NCBI RefSeq assembly: GCF_012396605.1
Contig: NZ_JAAXPW010000004.1
Coordinates: forward strand, 45,414-109,413
Direction of reading: 5' to 3'
Length of the DNA: 64,000 nucleotides
Source: Ureibacillus thermosphaericus
Lineage (GTDB): Bacteria > Bacillota > Bacilli > Bacillales_A > Planococcaceae
Within the stretch, counting starts at the first letter, position 1. Every line of letters starts with the position of its first letter. Below are positions 50,884 through 61,529 of the stretch, piece after piece. The position numbers and the translations under genes are program-made. The notes beneath the pieces are model-generated. The model saw only the letters and a list, made by a program, of their open reading frames with translations, had not been told where the DNA came from and made no database searches.

Positions 50884-52736
50884 CAATTCCTTCCTTTCAA
50901 CCGATTCAACAACAACAAGTGTCCGCACAAATAAATCCTCTTGTGTTGAAACAAGGACAAGTATTCCATGGAAAGATTAAACAATTATATCCAAATCAAA
51001 TGGCGGAAATCCAAATTGGCGAGCATCGTCTCATAGCAAAACTGGAAACGCCTATAAAAGTGGGAGATTCGCATTTTTTCCAAGTGATGAGCACTTCCCC
51101 CCAGACGGAGTTAAAAGTGGTTACAGGGCCAATGACGAAGGAATTTGTAAATGTGCAACAATTGATTGAAACATTGCATTTGCCGAAGTCTCCTGAAATG
51201 CAGCAACTGTTGACGCATTTCATCAAACATCAGCTTCCTATTGTTAAAGAACAATTATTGCAATCGGAAATATGGTTGAAAAATTTACCTGACGGAGTAA
51301 CAAAGCAAGAAGCATTACAAACATTGCAAAAGATGATGGAATTGAAAATTCCTTTTTCGGAAGTAACATTTAAGGCGCTACTACTCGGTTCGAAAACAAG
51401 TGGCATTTCCAATAACCTTGAACAACTTACCCAATTATTGCAACAAAATCACTTAATTTCACCTCAAATAAAAGAAAATTTACTAAATGCGTTGCAGTCC
51501 ATTGCCAAACCTTTCGAAGCAGAAACAGCGGGAACGATGATTGCACGCTCTGTGCAAATTCTTCTACAAAGTGATGGACAAGAAACAAAGCAACTTGAAG
51601 CGTTAAATATTTTAAAAGAAGCAAATATTTTACCAAAAGATGCAACACTTAATAATTGGTTGAACACCGCAACGCTCTCTTCTCGCAATGAAACAGCAGG
51701 ATTCTTTGTCAGACAGTTGCAATCAAGTTCAACTGTTTCAATTGCTCATACAATTCAACAGATTACCCATTGGATTAAAGGGGAAGTAACGCTTACAGAA
51801 CAACAGAAAAATACCATTCTTGAATTGCTCAAATCCTTCGAAAACACTAATCATGTTGAACAATTGGCTAAACAACTCCATGTCCAATTGTTAAAAGCCT
51901 TTTCAGAACAAGCAGTAAATCGATTATTTTTTAACGAAGATGGAGTTTCGCCGAAGGAGCATTTATTGTCACTACTAAAACAGGAAATGAGTATAAAAAG
52001 CGATATGGAATTTATTCAAATGGCAAAAGCTTTTCAAGCATCTAAAGAGCCATCTACACAAGTTATGATGGCGGAATCTCAAGCAATTTTGGAGTCATCG
52101 TTGAACAGTCAAGGGATACAAAAAGCTATTCAACACATATTAATAAGGCTTGGTTTAAGTTATGAAGCTGCACTGAACAAAGGAGAGGATATTACAAACC
52201 TCATCCAATCTATAAAGCCCCAATTATTGTCCCTTATTCAAGATGAGAACGCATCTACAGAATTGAAGAATAGTGCTGAGATGGTATTAGCCCGATTAAA
52301 TGGAATGCAACTGCTTTCTGGAGAAACAGGTCATCAACATCAAATAATTATGCAACTTCCATTGCAATTTTTAGGAAAGCACGTAGATGCGACCATTCAA
52401 TGGAATGGAAGAATGAAAAAAGATGGAAAAATTGATTCCAACTATGCTCGGATTTTATTTTATCTAAATATGGAAGTATTAAAAGAAACCGTGATTGATA
52501 TGCAGGTGCAGAACCGAATTGTTTCGATTTATGTGTACAATGAACTGGAAGGGTTAGATGTACTAGCTGAGCCGTTAAAAAAAGCTTTAAAAGTGGGCCT
52601 AGAAGAAAAAAACTATCATTTATCCGGCGTAATGATTAAACCTTATAAAAAAACTTTGCAAAAAAATCTTGAGAAAAATATTGAAAAATTGAATGACAGA
52701 GGGGCAGTACAAAGGGGAGTGGATATTCGCGTATGA
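50880..52736 (+). CDS. ylqG: YlqG family protein, FliK-like C-terminal region
   Basis: Protein of 618 residues occupying the ylqG place of Bacillus; function not established. The sequence is rich in Gln, Leu and Thr, low in cysteine, without signal peptide or membrane helix. The last 120 residues (LPLQFLGKHVDATIQWNGR... MVQNRIVSIYVYNE-like strands) look like the C-terminal hook-length-control domain of FliK. Together with the FlhB-like gene after it, this suggests a relation to flagellar export substrate switching, but that is inference. Confidence 0.7.
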   Translation: MTIPSFQPIQQQQVSAQINPLVLKQGQVFHGKIKQLYPNQMAEIQIGEHRLIAKLETPIKVGDSHFFQVMSTSPQTELKVVTGPMTKEFVNVQQLIETLHLPKSPEMQQLLTHFIKHQLPIVKEQLLQSEIWLKNLPDGVTKQEALQTLQKMMELKIPFSEVTFKALLLGSKTSGISNNLEQLTQLLQQNHLISPQIKENLLNALQSIAKPFEAETAGTMIARSVQILLQSDGQETKQLEALNILKEANILPKDATLNNWLNTATLSSRNETAGFFVRQLQSSSTVSIAHTIQQITHWIKGEVTLTEQQKNTILELLKSFENTNHVEQLAKQLHVQLLKAFSEQAVNRLFFNEDGVSPKEHLLSLLKQEMSIKSDMEFIQMAKAFQASKEPSTQVMMAESQAILESSLNSQGIQKAIQHILIRLGLSYEAALNKGEDITNLIQSIKPQLLSLIQDENASTELKNSAEMVLARLNGMQLLSGETGHQHQIIMQLPLQFLGKHVDATIQWNGRMKKDGKIDSNYARILFYLNMEVLKETVIDMQVQNRIVSIYVYNELEGLDVLAEPLKKALKVGLEEKNYHLSGVMIKPYKKTLQKNLEKNIEKLNDRGAVQRGVDIRV

Positions 52737-53008
52737 ATTCGGAAAAAAGAAAAGAAGCAGTTGCCCTTATGTATAATCCTGATGAAAATAGTCCAAAAGT
52801 GATTGCGAAAGGTAAAGGGAAAATTGCAGAAAATATCCTGCAAAAAGCGCAAGAATTCGATGTACCTATATATGAAGATCCCAGCCTAGTAGAATTGCTG
52901 GGACAACTCGATTTAAACGAGTCGATACCACAGGACTTATATGAAGCAGTGGCAGAAGTATTTGCTTTTATTTATCGATTAGATCGAAAAGTTTCTTCAC
53001 ATTCTTAA
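52733..53008 (+). CDS. ylqH: FlhB C-terminal-domain-like protein (YlqH)
   Basis: A 91-residue protein equal to the cytoplasmic C-terminal fragment of the export switch FlhB/YscU: EAVALMYNP, KVIAKGKG, DVPIYEDPSLVELL and DLYEAVAEVFAFIYRLDRK align with the family. It lacks the membrane part and the NPTH autocleavage site, starting where the cleaved FlhB fragment would. It overlaps ylqG by four bases; the role is unproven. Confidence 0.85.
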   Translation: MNSEKRKEAVALMYNPDENSPKVIAKGKGKIAENILQKAQEFDVPIYEDPSLVELLGQLDLNESIPQDLYEAVAEVFAFIYRLDRKVSSHS

Positions 53009-53105
53009 CATGACTATTGTAGTATTGTAAAAGCAAAAATGCTTATTTTACGCGAAGTAGAAAAATATGTCGAAAATTAAGAAAAATACGAAAAAAATGC
53101 GAACA

Positions 53106-53134
53106 TAGACAATGGGTTACTGTTTGATTAAAAT
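53106..53134 (+). promoter_or_regulatory. candidate sucCD promoter
   Basis: TAGACA (53106-53111), 17-base spacer, TAAAAT (53129-53134), about 50 bases before sucC. Confidence 0.6.
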
Positions 53135-53183
53135 AGTATTGGTAACAAACTATTTCCCAAATTGGTGAATTGGAGGATGGCAA

Positions 53184-54344
53184 ATGAATATCCATGAATA
53201 TCAAGGTAAGGAAATTCTTAGGAATTATGGTGTAGCAGTTCCAAACGGAAAAGTTGCTTTTTCACCGGATGAAGCAGTTAAAGTTGCAAAAGAACTTGGA
53301 TCAAATATCACAGTGGTGAAGGCTCAAATCCATGCTGGTGGACGTGGGAAAGCCGGCGGGGTAAAAGTAGCCAAAAATTTGGATGAAGTTCGTGCATATG
53401 CGAAGGATTTATTAGGAAAAATTTTAGTTACGCAACAAACAGGTCCACAAGGTAAGGAAGTAAAACGCCTTTATATTGAAGAAGGTTGCGAAATTAAAAA
53501 AGAGTACTATATCAGTTTTATTTTGGATAGATCCACTTCGCGCATTACTGTTATGGGTTCAGCAGAAGGTGGAATGGAGATTGAAGAAGTAGCAGAAAAA
53601 TCACCTGAAAAAATCTTTAAAGAAGTAATTGATCCGATAACAGGATTATTACCATTCCAAGCAAGAAGATTAGCATTTAATATGGAAATTCCACCAAAGT
53701 TAGTAAATCAAGCTGCTAAACTCATGATTGGATTATACACTGCTTTTGTGGAAAAAGATGCTTCTATTCTTGAAATCAATCCACTTGTGCTAACAGAAGA
53801 CGATAAAATTATGGCGTTAGATGCGAAATTTAACTTTGATGCAAATGCTCTTTATCGCCATCCTGATATCGTTGAATTACGTGACTTTGATGAAGAAGAT
53901 CCAAAAGAAATTCAAGCATCAAAGTACGATTTAAACTATGTATCATTAGACGGAAATATCGGATGTCTTGTTAATGGTGCAGGTCTTGCGATGGCAACAA
54001 TGGATACAATCAGCTATTATGGAGGCTCTCCAGCCAACTTCTTAGACGTTGGTGGCGGTGCAAATACGGAAAAAGTAACAGAAGCGTTTAAAATTATTCT
54101 TTCTGATCCGAACGTAAAAGGTATTTTTGTAAATATTTTCGGGGGCATTATGAAATGTGATGTCATCGCTGAAGGTGTAGTAGCAGCAGCGAAGCAAATA
54201 GGGTTAAATGTTCCGTTAGTTGTTCGTTTAGAAGGAACAAACTCTGCTCTTGGTAAAGAAATACTAAATAAATCTGGATTAAATATTATCGGAACGACTT
54301 CAATGGCTGAAGGTGCACAAAAAATTATAGAACTCGTAAGGTAA
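53184..54344 (+). CDS. sucC: succinyl-CoA synthetase (ADP-forming) beta subunit
   Basis: TCA-cycle enzyme making succinate and ATP from succinyl-CoA. The 386 residues hold an ATP-grasp domain ([33 protein letters not shown]) and a C-terminal CoA-ligase domain with [21 protein letters not shown] site precedes the ATG. sucD follows after 18 bases. Confidence 0.97.
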   Translation: MNIHEYQGKEILRNYGVAVPNGKVAFSPDEAVKVAKELGSNITVVKAQIHAGGRGKAGGVKVAKNLDEVRAYAKDLLGKILVTQQTGPQGKEVKRLYIEEGCEIKKEYYISFILDRSTSRITVMGSAEGGMEIEEVAEKSPEKIFKEVIDPITGLLPFQARRLAFNMEIPPKLVNQAAKLMIGLYTAFVEKDASILEINPLVLTEDDKIMALDAKFNFDANALYRHPDIVELRDFDEEDPKEIQASKYDLNYVSLDGNIGCLVNGAGLAMATMDTISYYGGSPANFLDVGGGANTEKVTEAFKIILSDPNVKGIFVNIFGGIMKCDVIAEGVVAAAKQIGLNVPLVVRLEGTNSALGKEILNKSGLNIIGTTSMAEGAQKIIELVR

Positions 54345-54362
54345 GAAAGGCTGGGGAGAACA

Positions 54363-55265
54363 ATGGCGATTTATGTAAATAAAGATACGAAAGTAATTGT
54401 TCAAGGTATTACTGGTGAAACAGCTTTATTCCATACAAAACAAATGTTGGAGTACGGTACAAAAATCGTAGCAGGGGTAACACCTGGTAAAGGTGGACAA
54501 GTAATCGAAGGAGTACCTGTATTTAATACGGTAGCTGAGGCAAAAGCAGCTACAGGAGCGAATGCATCTGTTATTTTCGTACCGGCGCCATTTGCTGCTG
54601 ATGCGATTATGGAAGCAGTAGAAGCTGAATTAGAATTTACATGCTGTATTACGGAACATATTCCAGTATTAGACATGGTGAAAGTTAAGCGTTTTATGGA
54701 AGGGAAGAAAACGCGCTTACTAGGTCCAAACTGCCCTGGATTAGTAACAGCTGAAGAATGTAAAATCGGTATTATGCCTGGATATATTTTGAAAAAAGGT
54801 CATGTTGGTTTAGTATCCCGCTCTGGTACTTTAACATATGAAGCAGTACTTCAATTATCAGATGCTGGTATTGGCCAAACAACTGCTGTGGGAATTGGCG
54901 GTGACCCTGTTAACGGTACAAACTTCGTAGATGTATTAAAAGAATTCAATGAAGATCCGGAAACATACGCAGTTGTGATGATTGGTGAAATTGGTGGTAC
55001 AGCTGAAGAAGAAGCAGCAGCATGGATTAAAGAAAATATGAAAAAACCGGTTGTAGGATTTATCGCAGGTCAAACAGCACCTCCAGGAAAACGAATGGGA
55101 CATGCTGGTGCGATTATTTCTGGCGGTAAAGGTACAGCAGCGGAAAAAGTTAAGGCGATGAATGATGCGGGAATTGAAATCGCTCCAACTCCGTCTGTTA
55201 TTGGTGAAACATTAATTAAAGTATTAAAAGAAAAAGGGCTATACGAAAAATGTAAAACCCATTAA
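54363..55265 (+). CDS. sucD: succinyl-CoA synthetase alpha subunit
   Basis: CoA-binding subunit with the phosphorylated histidine. The 300 residues have an N-terminal CoA-binding Rossmann domain ([13 protein letters not shown]) and the active-site [10 protein letters not shown] with His247. Pair partner of SucC. Confidence 0.97.
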   Translation: MAIYVNKDTKVIVQGITGETALFHTKQMLEYGTKIVAGVTPGKGGQVIEGVPVFNTVAEAKAATGANASVIFVPAPFAADAIMEAVEAELEFTCCITEHIPVLDMVKVKRFMEGKKTRLLGPNCPGLVTAEECKIGIMPGYILKKGHVGLVSRSGTLTYEAVLQLSDAGIGQTTAVGIGGDPVNGTNFVDVLKEFNEDPETYAVVMIGEIGGTAEEEAAAWIKENMKKPVVGFIAGQTAPPGKRMGHAGAIISGGKGTAAEKVKAMNDAGIEIAPTPSVIGETLIKVLKEKGLYEKCKTH

Positions 55266-55272
55266 TATAAAG

Positions 55273-55305
55273 AGTGTAGCGCATCTATTTGCGTTACACT
55301 TTTTC
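55273..55305 (+). terminator. sucCD terminator
   Basis: AGTGTAGCGC (55273-55282) pairs, with one G-U, with GCGTTACACT (55291-55300), followed by TTTTT. Confidence 0.9.
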
Positions 55306-55385
55306 ATTTCTTTATTTTATAATATTTTTTGGACAATTCTTTGTGCGGTCACGAAAAGGATATGTTCTACTATAGGAGGTGTAAT

Positions 55386-56267
55386 GTGAGCTCATTTTCA
55401 ATTGATGAGTTGATTACCCTCCACTATGTTTACCCACTTCCACTAAATCAATTTCACAAATTATTAGATGAAATTTCCTCCCTTCATGAACTGCAATTTT
55501 TATCGCCTACAAAATTAACGTCCATTCTCCAAATTTCATCGGAAAAAGCAGAAAAAATCCTAACTAATTATAAGAGAATGTTAAAGAAAAATTTGCTTGA
55601 TGCATATAATCATGAAGGAATACATGTAATTCCTTATACCGATCCAAATTATCCCCTATCTCTATTTACATTAGTCGATTCACCTACTGTGCTTTATGCG
55701 AAAGGGGATATTTCTTTATTAACTAGAAGAAAAATTGCTATTATCGGTTCTAGAATGGCTACACAATATACTGTGAAAGCGCTGGAGTCGATTGTTCCAC
55801 CTTTAATTGAAAAGGATATAGTTGTCGTTAGTGGATTGGCAAAAGGTGCAGATAGAATGGCTCATGAGGCAACTATTCGATACGGCGGGAAAACGATTGG
55901 TATATTAGGGAATGGATTATTTCATATTTATCCTAAAGAAAATAAGAAATTAGCTACGATAATGGCTAATCAACACTTATTGGTAACGGAATTTCCACCC
56001 TATGTTGGTCCCAAAAGGTGGCATTTTCCACTCAGGAATCGTATTATAAGTGGTATTAGTGAAGCGATTGTAGTAACAGAAGCTACGGTGAAAAGCGGTA
56101 CGTTAATTACTACAGATCATGCTTTAGAACATGGAAAAGATATATTTGTAGTACCAGGCCCTATTGATTCAAAACTTTCAGAGGGAACGAATCGATTGTT
56201 AAGAGAAGGAGCAATTCCTGTATGGAGTGGTCAACAAATTTTAGATGAATTAAATTTGTTTTTTTAG
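55386..56267 (+). CDS. dprA: DNA processing protein DprA
   Basis: Loads RecA on incoming single strands in natural transformation. The GTG at 55386 with AGGAGGTG just upstream gives 293 residues, MSSFSIDELITLHY; an earlier in-frame start would read through that site. The Rossmann-like domain includes IGSRMATQY, VVSGLAKGADRMAHE and the FPPYVGPKRWHFPLRNRIISG block. No other competence gene lies in the window. Confidence 0.94.
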   Translation: MSSFSIDELITLHYVYPLPLNQFHKLLDEISSLHELQFLSPTKLTSILQISSEKAEKILTNYKRMLKKNLLDAYNHEGIHVIPYTDPNYPLSLFTLVDSPTVLYAKGDISLLTRRKIAIIGSRMATQYTVKALESIVPPLIEKDIVVVSGLAKGADRMAHEATIRYGGKTIGILGNGLFHIYPKENKKLATIMANQHLLVTEFPPYVGPKRWHFPLRNRIISGISEAIVVTEATVKSGTLITTDHALEHGKDIFVVPGPIDSKLSEGTNRLLREGAIPVWSGQQILDELNLFF

Positions 56268-56375
56268 GAAATATATTGAAAAAAAGTTGCATTATTAGTC
56301 AAACTGTTATACATTTTGCAACAGGAATTTCTTTAAAAATATATAAAGGTGCCTCTAGTGAGGAGGAAGTTGAAG

Positions 56376-58454
56376 ATGGCAGACTATTTAGTGATAGTAG
56401 AATCACCAGCGAAAGCGAAAACCATTGAACGATATTTAGGAAAAAAATATAAAGTAAAAGCATCCATTGGACATGTAATTGATCTTCCGAAGAGCCAAAT
56501 GGGGATTGATACGGAAGATAATTATAAACCTAAATATATTACCATTCGTGGAAAAGGGCCTATATTACAAGAGTTAAAAACAGCTGCGAAAAAGGCGAAA
56601 AAAGTGTATCTTGCAGCCGACCCAGATCGCGAAGGTGAAGCGATCGCATATCATTTAGCAAAAGCTTTAAATATCGATACTGAAAGCGATTGTCGAGTAG
56701 TATTTAACGAGATTACGAAAGATGCGGTGTTAGAATCTTTTAAACATCCGCGTCCAATTAATAAGCATCTTGTGGATGCTCAACAGGCTCGCAGAGTATT
56801 AGACAGGCTTGTTGGTTATAACATAAGCCCAATTTTGTGGCGAAAAGTGAAAAAAGGATTATCCGCAGGACGTGTTCAGTCCGTTGCAATGCGGTTGATT
56901 ATCGATAGAGAAAATGAAATTAAACATTTCGTTCCAGAAGAATACTGGACAATAGAAGGAAAATTTGAAAAGAATAAAAAGCAATTTGAAGCGCTTTACT
57001 ATGGAGATGAAAAGGAAAAAGTAAAGCTCACAAATCAACAACAAGTGGAAGAAATTTTAAAAAAAATAGAGGGATCCGAATTTGAAGTTGTAAATGTGAC
57101 GAAGAAAGAGAGAAAAAGAAATCCTGCTCCAGCGTTTACAACTTCATCACTTCAACAAGAAGCGGCGCGAAAATTGAACTTCCGAGCAAAGAAAACAATG
57201 ATGATTGCTCAGCAACTTTACGAGGGTATTGATATTGGAAAAGATGAAGGTACGGTCGGTTTAATTACGTATATGCGTACCGATTCCACACGTATTTCGG
57301 ATGCTGCAAAAGCAGAAGCAATTCAATATATTCACGATAAATATGGCAAAGAATATGTCTCTGAAGAAATTCCGAAGGCGAAAAAACAAACAAATGCTCA
57401 AGATGCTCACGAAGCGATTCGACCAACAAGCGTGTTAAGAACACCAGACCAATTGAAAGATGTATTAACTCGTGATCAATTGCGTCTGTATCGTCTCATT
57501 TGGGACCGATTTGTAGCAAGTCAGATGGCTCCAGCTATTCTAGATACAGTATCTGTAGAATTAAAAAATTCTGGCTGTATTTTCCGAGCAAATGGATCTC
57601 AACTGAAATTTTCAGGATTTATGAAAGTATACATTGAAGGAACTGACGATCAAACGGAAGAAACAACCAAAATACTTCCAGAGTTGCACGTTGGAGACAA
57701 AATCAAATCAGTTGAAATCATTCCAAAGCAACACTTTACACAACCACCTCCACGCTATACGGAAGCCAGACTTGTGAAAGAATTGGAGGAACTTGGAATA
57801 GGAAGACCATCCACCTATGCTCCGACTGTGGACGTTATTCAAAGACGTGGTTATGTGCAACTTGATAATAAACGTTTTGTCCCGACGGAGCTTGGAGAAA
57901 TTGTCCATTCATTGATGATGGAGTTTTTCCCGGAAATTATCGATATTGAATTTACCGCGAAAATGGAAGCTGATTTAGATAAAATTGAAGAAGGAAAAAC
58001 TGATTGGATTCAAATTATCGATAATTTCTATAAAGAATTTGAAAAACATGTAAAGCATGCTGATGAAGCGATTGAAAAAATCGAAATTAAAGATGAGCCT
58101 GCTGGAGAAGATTGTGAAAAATGCGGAGCACCAATGGTATTTAAATTAGGCCGTTATGGAAAATTTATGGCTTGTTCCAATTTCCCAGAATGTCGAAATA
58201 CAAAGACGATTACAAAACCAATCGGCGTAACATGTCCAAAATGTAAAACTGGAGAAATTGTGGAGAGAAAAAGTAAAACGAAACGCATTTTTTACGGTTG
58301 TGAAAATTATCCTGAATGCGATTTTGTCTCATGGGATAAACCGATCAGCAGACCTTGTCCAAAATGTAGTTCATTATTAGTTGAGAAAAAAGTGAAAAAA
58401 GGTATTCAAGTACAATGTACAAATTGTGACTACGAAGAACAACCAACACAATGA
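56376..58454 (+). CDS. topA: DNA topoisomerase I
   Basis: Relaxes negative supercoils. The ATG at 56376 (nine bases after AGGAGG) gives 692 residues with the Toprim start [15 protein letters not shown], the [10 protein letters not shown] metal motif and the catalytic tyrosine in TYMRTDSTR (about 299). Three C-terminal zinc ribbons begin near 579 (CEKCGAP, CPKCKTG, CPKCSS). Confidence 0.97.
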   Translation: MADYLVIVESPAKAKTIERYLGKKYKVKASIGHVIDLPKSQMGIDTEDNYKPKYITIRGKGPILQELKTAAKKAKKVYLAADPDREGEAIAYHLAKALNIDTESDCRVVFNEITKDAVLESFKHPRPINKHLVDAQQARRVLDRLVGYNISPILWRKVKKGLSAGRVQSVAMRLIIDRENEIKHFVPEEYWTIEGKFEKNKKQFEALYYGDEKEKVKLTNQQQVEEILKKIEGSEFEVVNVTKKERKRNPAPAFTTSSLQQEAARKLNFRAKKTMMIAQQLYEGIDIGKDEGTVGLITYMRTDSTRISDAAKAEAIQYIHDKYGKEYVSEEIPKAKKQTNAQDAHEAIRPTSVLRTPDQLKDVLTRDQLRLYRLIWDRFVASQMAPAILDTVSVELKNSGCIFRANGSQLKFSGFMKVYIEGTDDQTEETTKILPELHVGDKIKSVEIIPKQHFTQPPPRYTEARLVKELEELGIGRPSTYAPTVDVIQRRGYVQLDNKRFVPTELGEIVHSLMMEFFPEIIDIEFTAKMEADLDKIEEGKTDWIQIIDNFYKEFEKHVKHADEAIEKIEIKDEPAGEDCEKCGAPMVFKLGRYGKFMACSNFPECRNTKTITKPIGVTCPKCKTGEIVERKSKTKRIFYGCENYPECDFVSWDKPISRPCPKCSSLLVEKKVKKGIQVQCTNCDYEEQPTQ

Positions 58455-58473
58455 AGTTAGGAAGATGATAATT

Positions 58474-59787
58474 ATGACAGAACAAGTAGTAAATGTAATT
58501 GGTGCAGGACTAGCAGGAAGCGAAGCGGCATGGCAGATTGCAAGCCGTGGTGTAAAAGTAAAACTTTATGAAATGAGACCTGTAAAACAAACACCAGCTC
58601 ATCATACAGACAAATTTGCAGAATTAGTTTGTTCCAATTCATTGCGAGCGAATGCGCTTACAAACGCAGTTGGAGTAATAAAAGAAGAAATGAGAATGAT
58701 GAACTCATTAGTTATTAAAGCTGCTGACCAGGCTAGCCTTCCAGCAGGAGGCGCTCTCGCAGTCGATCGCCATGAATTTTCTGGATTTATTACAGAACAA
58801 TTAAAAAATCATCCTCTTGTTGAAGTAGTTAATGAAGAAGTAACGGAAATACCTGAAGGCATTACGGTAATCGCAACTGGACCATTAACTTCTGAAACTT
58901 TGGCTAAGAAAATTCAACAATTGACAGGTGAAGATTATCTCTACTTCTATGATGCTGCTGCCCCAATTGTTGAAAAAGATAGCATCAATATGGATAAAGT
59001 GTATTTAAAATCACGTTATGATAAAGGAGAAGCTGCATATTTAAACTGTCCAATGACAAAGGAAGAGTTTGAACGATTTTATGATGCTTTAGTAAATGCA
59101 GAAGTAGTCGAATTGAAAGAATTTGAAAAGGAAATTTACTTTGAAGGTTGTATGCCGATTGAAGTGATGGCAAAGCGTGGACCGAAAACATTATTATTTG
59201 GTCCGTTGAAGCCAGTCGGATTGGAAGATCCAAGAACTGGCGAACGTCCATATGCGGTTGTACAACTACGACAAGACAATGCAGCTGGCACATTATATAA
59301 CATTGTTGGATTCCAAACTCATTTAAAATGGGGAGCGCAAAAAGAAGTATTTCGATTAATTCCTGGTTTAGAGAATGTAGAGATTGTTCGCTACGGGGTA
59401 ATGCATCGTAACACATTCATTAATTCACCGAAAGTATTAAAGAAAACTTATCAATTGAAATCTCGTTCTAATTTATTCTTTGCTGGTCAAATGACGGGAG
59501 TGGAAGGCTATGTTGAATCGGCTGGAAGCGGACTTATTGCGGGAGTGAATGCAGCCCGCTTGGCACTTGGGAAAGAACCGATTGAATTCCCAATTGAAAC
59601 GGCGTTAGGTAGCATGGCCCGCTATATTACTGAAGCAGATCCAAACAACTTCCAACCGATGAACGTTAACTTTGGTATCTTCCCGGAATTAGGTGAACGA
59701 ATAAAATCTAAGCAAGAACGAGCATTAAAACATGCTGAGCGAGCAATTGAAACAATTCGGAATTTTATGAATACTCAAACTATATAA
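58474..59787 (+). CDS. trmFO: methylenetetrahydrofolate-tRNA (uracil-5-)-methyltransferase TrmFO
   Basis: Flavin and folate dependent enzyme forming m5U54 in tRNA (formerly Gid). The ATG at 58474 gives 437 residues, with the FAD loop [12 protein letters not shown] at about 8-19, the catalytic cysteine candidates in VCSNSLRAN and EGCMPIE, and the [16 protein letters not shown] block. Start codons further upstream would overlap topA. Confidence 0.96.
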   Translation: MTEQVVNVIGAGLAGSEAAWQIASRGVKVKLYEMRPVKQTPAHHTDKFAELVCSNSLRANALTNAVGVIKEEMRMMNSLVIKAADQASLPAGGALAVDRHEFSGFITEQLKNHPLVEVVNEEVTEIPEGITVIATGPLTSETLAKKIQQLTGEDYLYFYDAAAPIVEKDSINMDKVYLKSRYDKGEAAYLNCPMTKEEFERFYDALVNAEVVELKEFEKEIYFEGCMPIEVMAKRGPKTLLFGPLKPVGLEDPRTGERPYAVVQLRQDNAAGTLYNIVGFQTHLKWGAQKEVFRLIPGLENVEIVRYGVMHRNTFINSPKVLKKTYQLKSRSNLFFAGQMTGVEGYVESAGSGLIAGVNAARLALGKEPIEFPIETALGSMARYITEADPNNFQPMNVNFGIFPELGERIKSKQERALKHAERAIETIRNFMNTQTI

Positions 59788-59794
59788 TTGATTT

Positions 59795-59829
59795 TAGCCT
59801 CTAAATGTTGATATAATGTTTAGAGGCTA
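59795..59829 (+). terminator. trmFO hairpin, probable terminator
   Basis: TAGCCTCTAAA (59795-59805) pairs perfectly with TTTAGAGGCTA (59819-59829), followed by TTATTTATG rather than a pure T run. Confidence 0.65.
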
Positions 59830-60067
59830 TTATTTATGTCATCATCTTTGAATAAACGTGGATAAAAAAGGTTAAATTTTTAACAATTTGTGAAGGGAAA
59901 CTGATTTTTTACAAAATTACTGATTTTTTGCTTGATATATCTCGAAGTTCGGTATACAGTCGAGAATGGATGTTTTCACTGTATGTGTTCCAATAAAGAA
60001 ATGACGAAAAATATGCCCTAAATGCCGCATTTTTCTTCATGGTACTTCGAAATAGAGGTGACCCAAG

Positions 60068-60967
60068 TTGAATATTCAACCAACAAAAGCTTTGGATGAG
60101 TTTCTCCGAGTAATTCAATTGGAAAAAAACTTTTCTGTTCATACGGTAAAGGAATATGAACGAGACATTACCCAATTCCTTACCTTTTTAAGAGCAGAAG
60201 GAGTTGACGATTTACGCGAAGTGGAGTATATACATGCAAGGTTGTTTGTGACCAAACTATATGAAGAAAAACTGTCTCGTACAACAGTTTCTAGAAAAAT
60301 TTCTTCCATTCGCACATTTTTTCGTTTTCTAAATCGAGATTATGGGATTGACCTTTCGCCTTTTCTATCTTTATATCATCCGAAAAAAGAAAAATTACTA
60401 CCCAATTTTTTTTATGAAGATGAACTTGCACAGTTATTTGAAGCAAATGCAGGCGACGATTTAAAATCACTACGCAATATGGCGCTACTTGAATTACTAT
60501 ATGCTACAGGAATTCGTGTAAGTGAGTGCACATCGATTGAATTAGACGATATCGATTTTCATTATTCCATTCTTCGGGTGATGGGAAAAGGGAGGAAAGA
60601 AAGAATTGTTCCATTTGGGCAATATGCTCATGATGCTTTAATAAAATATATCAATGAAGCAAGACCATTGATTATGAAAAATAATAAGCACAACAGGTTA
60701 TTCGTGAATATGCGTGGAGGCGAACTTACTGCTCGTGGTGTCCATTATATTTTAAATGAAATGATTCAAAATGCTTGTATGCATACGAAAATTTACCCTC
60801 ACATGTTAAGACATACCTTTGCGACGCATTTATTGAATAATGGGGCAGATTTACGTACAGTTCAAGAATTGCTAGGACATGCGAATTTATCCTCCACTCA
60901 AATTTATACACACGTGACGAAGGAACACCTTCGAAGTACTTATATGAAGGCGCATCCAAGAGCATAA
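60068..60967 (+). CDS. xerC: tyrosine recombinase XerC (CodV)
   Basis: Resolves chromosome dimers at dif with XerD. TTG start after AGAGGTGA. The 299 residues have an N-terminal SAM-like domain and the catalytic set: Arg in ATGIRVSE, Lys in MGKGRKER, HMLRHTFATHLL, LLGHANLSSTQIYTHV with the tyrosine nucleophile. It leads the xerC-hslV-hslU-codY block (codVWXY in Bacillus). Confidence 0.95.
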   Translation: MNIQPTKALDEFLRVIQLEKNFSVHTVKEYERDITQFLTFLRAEGVDDLREVEYIHARLFVTKLYEEKLSRTTVSRKISSIRTFFRFLNRDYGIDLSPFLSLYHPKKEKLLPNFFYEDELAQLFEANAGDDLKSLRNMALLELLYATGIRVSECTSIELDDIDFHYSILRVMGKGRKERIVPFGQYAHDALIKYINEARPLIMKNNKHNRLFVNMRGGELTARGVHYILNEMIQNACMHTKIYPHMLRHTFATHLLNNGADLRTVQELLGHANLSSTQIYTHVTKEHLRSTYMKAHPRA

Positions 60968-60986
60968 TGGTAGGGAGGAATAAAAA

Positions 60987-61529
60987 TTGGAAATGCACGC
61001 TACTACGATTTTTGCCATTCATCATAATGGCAAATGTGCAATGGCAGGAGATGGGCAAGTTACATTAGGGAATTCCGTCGTTATGAAGCATACAGCTAGA
61101 AAAGTGAGAAAATTATTTAACGGGCAAGTATTAGCGGGATTTGCGGGTTCTGTTGCTGATGCGTTTACGCTGTTTGAAATGTTTGAATCCAAATTGAATG
61201 AATATAGCGGCAATCTGCAACGAGCAGCTGTTGAAGTAGCGAAACAATGGCGTGGAGATAAGATGCTCCGACAATTAGAGGCACTATTACTTGTCATGGA
61301 CAAAAACACGTTGCTTCTTATTTCCGGTACTGGCGAAGTAATTGAGCCAGATGATGGAATACTTGCAATCGGCTCTGGAGGAAACTATGCTCTTGCAGCA
61401 GGGAGAGCTTTAAAGCAACATGCGGGGCAGCATATGACAGCGGAAGAAATTGCAAAGGCGGCCCTAACAATTGCAGCCGATATTTGCGTTTATACAAATC
61501 ATAACATTATTGTGGAGGCGCTAAACTGA
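60987..61529 (+). CDS. hslV: ATP-dependent protease subunit HslV (ClpQ/CodW)
   Basis: Proteolytic subunit of HslUV. TTG start eight bases after GGGAGG; 180 residues. The proteasome-like core [44 protein letters not shown] and the [14 protein letters not shown] loop are intact. The N-terminus is [10 protein letters not shown]; Bacillus subtilis CodW starts MSSFHATTIFA and is described as an N-terminal serine protease. Here residue 2 is Glu, so the nucleophile would have to be the Thr exposed by processing after HA. Confidence 0.95.
   Translation: MEMHATTIFAIHHNGKCAMAGDGQVTLGNSVVMKHTARKVRKLFNGQVLAGFAGSVADAFTLFEMFESKLNEYSGNLQRAAVEVAKQWRGDKMLRQLEALLLVMDKNTLLLISGTGEVIEPDDGILAIGSGGNYALAAGRALKQHAGQHMTAEEIAKAALTIAADICVYTNHNIIVEALN

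Noticed and set aside
53009..53183. A-rich gap before sucC as a CodY or catabolite-repression site
   Set aside because: No good match to the CodY box or a cre site; only a candidate promoter is visible.
58985..59416. 143-residue antisense frame inside trmFO
   Set aside because: Shadow of the conserved gene; leucine- and histidine-rich composition from reverse reading.
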